A model generated the notes under the pieces. The model searched no databases, was not told the DNA's origin, and worked only from the letters and a program-made list of their open reading frames with translations. Below, one piece after another: positions 1 to 4,980 of a DNA stretch of 5,884 bases. Each line of letters starts with the position of its first letter. Positions within the stretch are counted from its first letter, which is position 1. The position numbers and the translations under genes are program-made. This stretch comes from Clostridia bacterium (lineage in GTDB: Bacteria; Bacillota_A; Clostridia; Christensenellales; Aristaeellaceae), in NCBI GenBank assembly GCA_017530275.1, contig JAFXMP010000311.1, positions 1-5,884 of the forward strand, written 5' to 3'.

Positions 1-935
1 ATGATCTGGCCCACGGTCATACGGGGATTCAGGGAGGAATAGGGGTCCTGGAAAATCATTTGCAAATCGCTGCGCAGCAGGCGGATTTCGTTATAAGCCA
101 GCCGGGCAAGGTCGATACCGTCGTCCCGGAAGGCCTCCACCCGCTGGAATTCGGGATCCGTCGCGTATTGCTGGCGCATTTGATTGATGCGGCCGCGCAC
201 GTCGCTCAGATCCTTACGCACGCCTTTGATTTCTTCCTGAACCTTATTGACCTTTTCCTGGGCGCTCTGCTTCTTTTTTTCCAGGGAAGCCGTGTTCTTT
301 CCCGCCTTTTGAGCCGCTTCCAAAGCGAATTTAGCGTCCTCAAAATCCAGGTTCGCGTCGGCCAGCTTTTCCTCCAGCTCGCGAAGCTGATGGGCGTGCT
401 GATACATTTCGGAGAAGATTTCGATGACGGGCCTGGTATCGCTGACGGTCATGAACCCGCCCAAGATATTGGCCGTATCCAGAAACTCATCGTTGGCCGC
501 TTTGCGGGCGGACTGCAATTCGTTCTGCTTGACGAACTTTGACGGACCATCCGGCATAGCGTCATATTCTTTTTGCAGGACGTCCCGCTTCTGTTCCAGT
601 TCCCTGCATTTTTCCTTACGCTTGTCCAGGGTACGGATGGTTTCGATCACGTACTTGGGCGCAATGTCATCCAGGGATTTGCCGTAGTACATGGTGCGGC
701 CATCGGTTTGCCGGTACAGCTGCAGAATGGTGCGGCCCAGGGTGCTTTTCCCGCAGCCGGATTCGCCTACCAGACCGAGGGTTTCGCCTTCATAAATGTC
801 CAGCGTCACGCCGTCGTTTGCTTTGACGAACAGACCCTTTGTTTTCAAAGGGAAGTACTGCTTCAAATTGCTGATCCGCAGCAGCGGCTTTTTCTGTTCA
901 GGCCGCGTTTGCTGATTATTTACCGAGCTTGGCAT
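1..935 (-). CDS. oppF: Oligopeptide/dipeptide ABC transporter ATPase OppF-type with large coiled-coil insertion (partial, 3' end outside window)
   Basis: One of the two cytoplasmic ATPases that drive the importer. The frame is open from the ATG at 935 to position 1, giving 311 residues with no stop. The N-terminal ABC core has Walker A GESGCGKST at residues 57-65, and the Q-loop FQDPYSSLNPR with Q296 follows, typical of OppF/DppF. The signature motif, Walker B, H-loop and C-terminal oligo_HPY region would lie beyond the left edge. The oddity is the distance from the Walker A lysine (K63) to the Q-loop glutamine (Q296): 233 residues, against about 46 in ordinary OppF. The extra residues (about 97-284) are rich in Lys, Glu and Gln. 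Both ABC blocks are in one frame, so this is an in-frame insertion and not a frameshift artefact. The start overlaps the oppD 3' end by 20 bases and has a good ribosome binding site. OppF-class identity is firm; the substrate is not known. Confidence 0.93.
   Translation of the reverse strand, partial: MPSSVNNQQTRPEQKKPLLRISNLKQYFPLKTKGLFVKANDGVTLDIYEGETLGLVGESGCGKSTLGRTILQLYRQTDGRTMYYGKSLDDIAPKYVIETIRTLDKRKEKCRELEQKRDVLQKEYDAMPDGPSKFVKQNELQSARKAANDEFLDTANILGGFMTVSDTRPVIEIFSEMYQHAHQLRELEEKLADANLDFEDAKFALEAAQKAGKNTASLEKKKQSAQEKVNKVQEEIKGVRKDLSDVRGRINQMRQQYATDPEFQRVEAFRDDGIDLARLAYNEIRLLRSDLQMIFQDPYSSLNPRMTVGQI
84..647 (-). other. Coiled-coil insertion domain within OppF (approx. residues 97-284)
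   Basis: This stretch separates the Walker A strand-helix of OppF from its Q-loop. By eye it has a charged helix at residues 99-127 (for example KRKEKCRELEQKRD), then a less regular segment at 130-172 containing a hydrophobic patch (ILGGFMTV). Two long heptad-like helices follow, about 175-210 and 216-257, separated by a short Gly/Asn turn (AGKNT) that would suit an antiparallel hairpin. A final linker (258-284) leads back to the ABC fold. Codon use looks like the rest of the gene and the frame is unbroken. I do not recognise the segment as a named domain. It would project from the nucleotide-binding domain into the cytoplasm. Edges are accurate to roughly ten residues. Confidence 0.82.
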
Positions 936-1914
936 GACGCTCCTCCTTTCGCGCATAGAAGCAGCGCACTTGCTGCCCAGGCAGAACTTCCTTCAATTCC
1001 GGTTCTTCTTCCATGCACCGCTGCGTGCAATACTTGCACCGAGGCGCGAATTTGCAGCCTTTGGGCAGATCCAGTGGATGAGGCACCGCGCCGGGAATGG
1101 CGTCCAGCCGTTCGTTGGCGGGGGTGTCCAGTCGGGGGATGGATACCATCAGGCCCTCTGTGTAGGGATGGGAATACTCGCTCTTGGTAAAGATGGTACG
1201 AGCCGGGGCCATTTCCACCACCTGGCCGCAGTACATGACGGCCACGTCGTCCGCCATCTGCGCGATCACGCCCAAATCGTGGGTGATGAACAGGATGGAG
1301 GTGCCGTGCTCCTTTTTCAGTTCGTTCATCAGCTTCAAAATCTGGGCTTGAATGGTCACGTCCAAAGCCGTTGTGGGCTCGTCGGCAATCAGCAGCTTGG
1401 GCTGACAGGCCAGCGCCATGGCGATCATGACGCGCTGGCGCATGCCGCCTGACAGCTGATGGGGATACTGCTTGGCCACGGTTTCCGGGTTGGGAATTTT
1501 CACGTCCTTGAGCATTTCAATGACCTTTTCCTTGGCCTGCTGCTTGGTCATTCCCTGGTGGATCATGAAAGGCTCGGACACCTGCTTTTCCACGGTGAAC
1601 ACCGGGTTCAGGCTGGTCATAGGCTCCTGGAAAATGACGGAAATATCGTTGCCCCGGATTTTATACATTTCATTGCGGCTAAGCCCCGTTAATTCCTTGC
1701 CGTCAAAATAGATGGAGCCGGAATCGATGTAGCCGTTTCCGTCCAGCAACTGCAGGATACTCATGGCGGATACGCTCTTGCCGGAGCCGGATTCACCCAC
1801 CACGCCCAAGGTCCGTCCCGCGTCCACCCTGTAGCTGACGCCGTTCACGGCCTTGACGATGCCGCGTTTGGTGGTGAAAAACGTATGCAGATCGTTTAAT
1901 TCAAGCAATGCCAT
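916..1914 (-). CDS. oppD: Oligopeptide/dipeptide ABC transporter ATPase OppD
   Basis: Cytoplasmic ATPase of the importer, pairing with OppF to power uptake. The 332-residue protein has normal OppD length and every ABC motif: Walker A GESGSGKS at 40-47, Q-loop Q96 in FQEPMTSLNP, signature LSGGM at 154-158, Walker B LLIADEP at 174-180 with catalytic E179, and H-loop H212. The C-terminal oligo_HPY region (about 235-330) contains SHPYTEGL and GCKFAPRC. Its cysteines C287, C293, C300 and C318 match the spacing seen in DppD/OppD proteins that bind a [4Fe-4S] cluster, with one additional C296. The ATG at 1914 is chosen because the protein then begins directly at the ABC fold (MALLELNDL) and has an AGGAGG upstream. 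A start at 1956 would add 14 residues of no family character and overlap oppC. The gene lies 16 bases after the oppC stop and overlaps oppF. Confidence 0.96.
   Translation of the reverse strand: MALLELNDLHTFFTTKRGIVKAVNGVSYRVDAGRTLGVVGESGSGKSVSAMSILQLLDGNGYIDSGSIYFDGKELTGLSRNEMYKIRGNDISVIFQEPMTSLNPVFTVEKQVSEPFMIHQGMTKQQAKEKVIEMLKDVKIPNPETVAKQYPHQLSGGMRQRVMIAMALACQPKLLIADEPTTALDVTIQAQILKLMNELKKEHGTSILFITHDLGVIAQMADDVAVMYCGQVVEMAPARTIFTKSEYSHPYTEGLMVSIPRLDTPANERLDAIPGAVPHPLDLPKGCKFAPRCKYCTQRCMEEEPELKEVLPGQQVRCFYARKEERHAKLGK
941..948 (-). promoter_or_regulatory. Ribosome binding site of oppF
   Basis: The minus strand reads AAGGAGGA with GGAGG ending 6 bases before the ATG at 935. The site lies inside the last codons of oppD, so oppF translation begins before oppD translation ends. 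This supports the overlapping start at 935, which lets the truncated gene be placed. Confidence 0.85.
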
Positions 1915-1925
1915 TGTTTCACCCG

Positions 1926-1931
1926 CCTCCT
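1926..1931 (-). promoter_or_regulatory. Ribosome binding site of oppD
   Basis: The minus strand reads TGAGGAGG, where TGA is the oppC stop and AGGAGG is the Shine-Dalgarno sequence, 11 bases before the ATG at 1914. The merged stop and ribosome binding site point to translational coupling, and the site decides the oppD start in favour of 1914 over 1956. Confidence 0.8.
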
Positions 1932-3784
1932 CACCGTTCCGCGCTCTTGGGGTCAACGGCGTCGCGCAGACCGTCGCCGATCATGTTGATACAAATGGTG
2001 CACACACCGAAGATGGACGCCGGGAACACCCACTGCCACCAATACTGCTGGATGACCACGGAGTTGTTGGCGCCCTTCAGCAGGTTGCCCCAGGTGGGGG
2101 TGGGCAGCGGAATGCCAAAGCCCAAATAGGAAAGACTGGATTCAGTCAGCATGCAGGTAGCGAAGGACAGCGTCATGGAAACCAGCAGCAGGGAAATCAC
2201 GTTGGGCATGATGTGGCGGAACACGATCACGCCCTCCTTGATGCCCATGGCCTTGGCGGCGGTCACATATTCCATTTCGCGCTGGGCCAGGATCTGAGCG
2301 CGGACAAGGCGGCAGGTGCCGGTCCAACTCAGCACGCCCAGCACCACCATGATCAGATACATTTTTTGCGTGGGGTCCAGGCGTGAGCCAATCACGGCGG
2401 AAAGGATCATGGCGAAGGGGATGAAGGGCAGGCCGGCCACTATCTCAGCGATACGCATGATGAGCATATCGGCCTTGCCCCCGAAGTAACCGGAGATGCC
2501 GCCCAGGATCACGCCAATGACGGTGGCGATAATGACGGAGACGGCGCCAACCGTCATAGTGACGCGGCCGCCGTTGACGATACGGGTCAGCAGGTCGCGG
2601 CCCAGGCCGTCGGTGCCCAGGGCGAAGCCCTTTAACCCCCAGGTCTGCACGGAGCCATCCTCCATGACGGCGTAGTTCTGGAAGTTGCCGGTATACAGGG
2701 CCCGGATATTCGCGCCATGCGCCACGCAAGCAGGCACATCGCACTGGTGGTATTTATTGCTGCCCCAGGAAACCACGTCGCCGTTCTCCAGCAGCGCGGT
2801 ATAATGGAAACGTCCGGCATAAAGCTCTTTCACCGGGGATACAAACTGCGGTACGTTCTTTTCGCCGTTTTTATCATTGCCCCAGACGACCACCCGGCCG
2901 TCCTCGGTAACGGCAGCCATGGTAGAGCTGGTGGCCGCGATGTCTTTGACTTTTGCCGTTTTAAGCTCCTCGGGAATGGCGGCGAAAGCGCTTCCCTTAT
3001 CCTTATAGCCAGTATAAGCTACGGAGCCGTCCTTGAGCAGGCAGATATACTCGTTGCTGGTCAGGGCCACCTTGGCGATCTGGCCATGGTACTGGCTGCG
3101 CATTTTAATATCCGCCAAGTTGGTATTGCCCCAGAGGTACAGGGTGCCGTCGCTGCTTACGGCGGCGGAAAACTGGTTGCTGGCTTCCAGCTGGATGATG
3201 TCCCAGCTTTCGTCCGGAGACTTCATTTTCTTCTTCATGTCGCTGGAGAAATTGGCTTGCTGCAAACGGGTGTTGCCCCACACATAGAGTTGACCGTTTT
3301 TATCCAGCGCCACCACATGGTCGTCGCCCGCGGCGAACATCACGATGTCGGCCTCCTGCACTTCCTGCGGGATATCCGCCACATTGATTTTTTCCGTGAT
3401 GCGGGTATAGCCCCAGGTATGCAGTTTGCCATCGGTATCCAGGCCGACGCCGTAAGTGCGGCCCGCCGCGATATCGGCAATTTTGCCCTTCATTTCATTG
3501 GGCACGCTCATCATGTTCTGGCTGGGGGGCAGATTGATCAGGGTGGAATCCTGCTCAGACAGATCCAGCACCCAATACCGGGGGCCGATCAGCACGAACA
3601 GGAAAACCAGGAAAAAGCCCACCAGGCCCACACGCACGGTAGGTTTGCTTAAGAAATTGCGCAGCATGGTTCGGAAGGGCGTCTGCACCTGCTCTTCCTG
3701 CATGATGTTCTTTACTTCCTGATCCGAGCCTACCATACCGCGTTTCAGCCAGCGGGTCAGGAAAAAGCCTTTCTTCTTTGCCAT
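1931..3784 (-). CDS. oppC: Peptide ABC transporter permease OppC with inserted RCC1-type seven-repeat extracellular domain
   Basis: Second membrane subunit of the importer. At 617 residues it is about twice the usual OppC length of about 300. A cytoplasmic N-terminal tail (1-50) precedes TM1 (about 51-67). The usual short post-TM1 segment is present (DLSEQD...INLPPS, 74-88), as is the family motif LGTDGLGRD (389-397), but about 300 residues containing seven RCC1-like repeats lie between them. The ordinary OppC body follows: TM2 about 409-433, further helices near 440-465, 474-492 and 528-548, the EAA loop at about 505-528 (EYVTAAKAMG ... RHIMPN) that contacts an ATPase, and TM6 about 584-604. 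The protein ends DGLRDAVDP, as in normal OppC. By family topology the insertion is outside the membrane. It starts at an ATG with an AAGGAGG site overlapping the oppB stop. Permease identity is firm; the role of the added domain is unknown. Confidence 0.95.
   Translation of the reverse strand: MAKKKGFFLTRWLKRGMVGSDQEVKNIMQEEQVQTPFRTMLRNFLSKPTVRVGLVGFFLVFLFVLIGPRYWVLDLSEQDSTLINLPPSQNMMSVPNEMKGKIADIAAGRTYGVGLDTDGKLHTWGYTRITEKINVADIPQEVQEADIVMFAAGDDHVVALDKNGQLYVWGNTRLQQANFSSDMKKKMKSPDESWDIIQLEASNQFSAAVSSDGTLYLWGNTNLADIKMRSQYHGQIAKVALTSNEYICLLKDGSVAYTGYKDKGSAFAAIPEELKTAKVKDIAATSSTMAAVTEDGRVVVWGNDKNGEKNVPQFVSPVKELYAGRFHYTALLENGDVVSWGSNKYHQCDVPACVAHGANIRALYTGNFQNYAVMEDGSVQTWGLKGFALGTDGLGRDLLTRIVNGGRVTMTVGAVSVIIATVIGVILGGISGYFGGKADMLIMRIAEIVAGLPFIPFAMILSAVIGSRLDPTQKMYLIMVVLGVLSWTGTCRLVRAQILAQREMEYVTAAKAMGIKEGVIVFRHIMPNVISLLLVSMTLSFATCMLTESSLSYLGFGIPLPTPTWGNLLKGANNSVVIQQYWWQWVFPASIFGVCTICINMIGDGLRDAVDPKSAER
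2627..3484 (-). repeat. Seven RCC1-like repeats forming a predicted beta-propeller inside OppC (residues 101-386)
   Basis: Protein-level repeats of 39-50 residues, each following the pattern I-x-x-[hydrophobic]-x-A-G ... A-[hydrophobic] ... D/N-G-x-[hydrophobic] ... W-G. Repeats start near residues 102, 147, 197, 236, 279, 318 and 360. Their diagnostic ends are DGKLHTWG, NGQLYVWG, DGTLYLWG, DGSVAYTG, DGRVVVWG, NGDVVSWG and DGSVQTWG. Linkers such as NVPQFVSPVKEL and CDVPACVAHGANIRAL have the V-P-x form of bacterial RCC1-like proteins. Seven is the blade number of RCC1 and of the secreted bacterial inhibitor BLIP-II. The fourth repeat is the most diverged, with TG in place of WG. The repeats differ clearly from one another, so this is an old array and not a recent tandem duplication. 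A closed propeller is inferred from the count. Confidence 0.92.
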
Positions 3785-3793
3785 TTTTCCTTC

Positions 3794-3800
3794 CCTCCTT
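3794..3800 (-). promoter_or_regulatory. Ribosome binding site of oppC
   Basis: The minus strand reads TAAGGAGG, in which the TAA stop of oppB runs into the AAGGAGG Shine-Dalgarno sequence, 9 bases before the oppC ATG. Ribosomes finishing oppB would land on the oppC site, consistent with equal production of the two permeases. Confidence 0.85.
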
Positions 3801-4818
3801 ACTTATCCACGCGGACGCGCGGGTCTACCAGGCCGTAGCTGATATCGATCAGCAGAGAGCCCACCAGAGAAACGATGGAATAGAACATCTGAATGGCAAG
3901 CACCAGTTCAAAGTCATTGTTGTTCAAGCCCTGCCAGTACAGCCTGCCCATACCGTTCAGGGAGAACGTGTTTTCGATGATGACGGAACCGCCGAAGATA
4001 CCCAGGAACCAACCGAGAATAGACGTGATAACCGGCAGCAGGGCGTTGCGCCAGGCGTGGGAATAAATGACCACCTTTTCCTTGAGGCCCTTGGCCCGGG
4101 CGGTGCGGATATAGTCCATGCTCAGGGCGTCGATCATGGAGGAACGCACATAGCGGGTCATGCCGCCCAGGGAGCCGAAGGTCATCACAATCACGGGCAG
4201 GGCGATATGGTACAGCATGTCCACAAACTCTTCCCAGCCACTCTGGTATTCCATGCCCGCCGTCTTCTGCCCCATGATGGGGAAAACGCGCCACAGCACG
4301 CAGAACAGATACATAAAAATCAAAGCGATGATGTAAATAGGAATGGAATAGCCCAGCATGGTCACCACCTGGGTGGCGCTGTCAAACTTTTTGCCCTTAT
4401 GCACGGCGCAGTAAATGCCCAGCGGAATGGTGATCCCCAGTGACGCGATGGTAGAAAAGATATTGATAAAGATCGTGTTCCCCATCGGGTCCTTGATCAC
4501 GTCCACCACGTCCCGCTTATACAGGTTGGAATAGCCGAAGTTGCCCTCCAGCATACCGTTGAACGTGCCGTCCGTATCCTTCCACAGCCCCATCCATCTG
4601 AGGTAGCGCACCAGCAGCGGGTCATCCAGGCCCATTTGCTGACGCAGCTGCTGATACATCGCCTGGTAGTCGTCCGCTTTCATCGTTTTGCGCAGCGGTT
4701 CCATTTCCTGCCTCGCCGGATCGGTGGGGATCAGGTTATAGAGCGCATACATCAGGAAAGATAGGATCACAAAAACCACCACGATGTATCCGCAGCGCTT
4801 GAGAATATACTTGCCCAC
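3799..4818 (-). CDS. oppB: Peptide ABC transporter permease OppB
   Basis: First membrane subunit of the importer, forming the translocation path with OppC. The 339-residue protein is near the usual OppB/DppB length. TM1 is about residues 9-31 (VVVFVILSFLMYAL) and is followed by the family's extracellular segment with LIPTDP and the QMGLDDPLLVRYLRW block, then EGNFGYS. Further helices lie near 113-138, 150-178, 202-218, 262-285 and 308-330. The EAA-type coupling loop is DYIRTARAKGL...HAWRNALLPV (235-263), and the C-terminus SYGLVDPRVR is characteristic. Nothing comparable to the OppC insertion is present. The start codon is GTG: no in-frame ATG occurs before residue 23, which would remove TM1, and an AAGGGGG site is well placed. 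It follows oppA after a 162-base gap with hairpins and its stop overlaps the oppC ribosome binding site. Confidence 0.95.
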   Translation of the reverse strand: MGKYILKRCGYIVVVFVILSFLMYALYNLIPTDPARQEMEPLRKTMKADDYQAMYQQLRQQMGLDDPLLVRYLRWMGLWKDTDGTFNGMLEGNFGYSNLYKRDVVDVIKDPMGNTIFINIFSTIASLGITIPLGIYCAVHKGKKFDSATQVVTMLGYSIPIYIIALIFMYLFCVLWRVFPIMGQKTAGMEYQSGWEEFVDMLYHIALPVIVMTFGSLGGMTRYVRSSMIDALSMDYIRTARAKGLKEKVVIYSHAWRNALLPVITSILGWFLGIFGGSVIIENTFSLNGMGRLYWQGLNNNDFELVLAIQMFYSIVSLVGSLLIDISYGLVDPRVRVDK

Positions 4819-4827
4819 GAGGCATTT

Positions 4828-4834
4828 CCCCCTT
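4828..4834 (-). promoter_or_regulatory. Ribosome binding site of oppB (decides a GTG start)
   Basis: The minus strand has AAGGGGG, 9 bases before the GTG at 4818. An out-of-frame ATG at 4825 lies between them but only 2 bases from the site, too close for efficient initiation. The GTG is therefore the best start. Confidence 0.7.
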
Positions 4835-4855
4835 ACAACTGCTTCTTGCCCTTCC

Positions 4856-4906
4856 GGGCAATGGCATCAGCCTGTTTCAGCGTCAAACGGGCTGATGCCA
4901 TTGCCC
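4856..4906 (-). other. Long near-perfect intercistronic hairpin between oppA and oppB
   Basis: A perfect 17-bp inverted repeat (arm 4856-4872 GGGCAATGGCATCAGCC, mate 4890-4906) extends inward by one wobble pair and four more pairs (GTTT/AAAC), leaving a 7-base loop at 4878-4884. The total is about 22 bp. Neither strand has a U-tract directly after it, so it does not look like an intrinsic terminator. It sits between the oppA terminator and the oppB ribosome binding site. By analogy with the REP element between malE and malF, it may protect the oppA message from 3' decay or limit downstream expression. It could also be a genome-wide dispersed palindrome. The structure is directly visible; the role is inferred. 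The strand is that of the operon transcript. Confidence 0.8.
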
Positions 4907-4920
4907 CAGGTGTCCTTTGG

Positions 4921-4957
4921 AAAAACAGGGGAGCGGGCACGGGTGCCCGCCCCCCTG
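4921..4957 (-). terminator. Rho-independent terminator (attenuator-like) after oppA
   Basis: The minus strand transcript forms a GC-rich stem: CAGGGG, one G-U pair, GCGGGCA, a 4-base loop CCCG, then TGCCCGC and CCCCTG, followed at once by UUUUU (4925-4921). The single non-Watson-Crick position pairs as G-U only in the minus-strand RNA (it is an A/C mismatch on the other strand), which fits the direction of the operon. It begins 23 bases after the oppA stop. Partial read-through would give abundant binding protein and less of the membrane complex, a usual arrangement for binding-protein importers. Confidence 0.88.
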
Positions 4958-4980
4958 CTGTAAGTATCTGATTTACGTTA

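Noticed and set aside
60..1452. Several plus-strand open frames opposite oppF and oppD (60-542, 573-1190, 934-1452)
   Set aside because: The minus strand here encodes clear ABC ATPase motifs; the plus-strand products show no family character and are shadows.
1915..1956. Longer oppD start at 1956 adding 14 residues
   Set aside because: The extension overlaps the oppC end, has no family similarity, and the AGGAGG site lies downstream of it, correctly placed for the ATG at 1914.
2627..3484. Separate RCC1 protein gene or gene-fusion artefact within oppC
   Set aside because: There is no stop, frame change or internal start with a ribosome binding site, and both flanking OppC motifs are in the same frame, so it is one continuous protein.
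2717..3652. 311-codon open frame on the plus strand opposite oppC
   Set aside because: It lies wholly inside the propeller-encoding part of oppC, has no ribosome binding site that stands out and no recognisable motifs. It is the mirror image of GC-rich codon use in the real gene.
3778..4443. 221-codon plus-strand open frame opposite oppB
   Set aside because: Histidine- and glutamine-rich composition typical of antisense reading through a membrane protein gene; oppB is unambiguous on the other strand.
4823..4825. ATG just upstream of the oppB GTG
   Set aside because: It is out of frame with oppB and only 2 bases from the ribosome binding site, so it is unlikely to be used.
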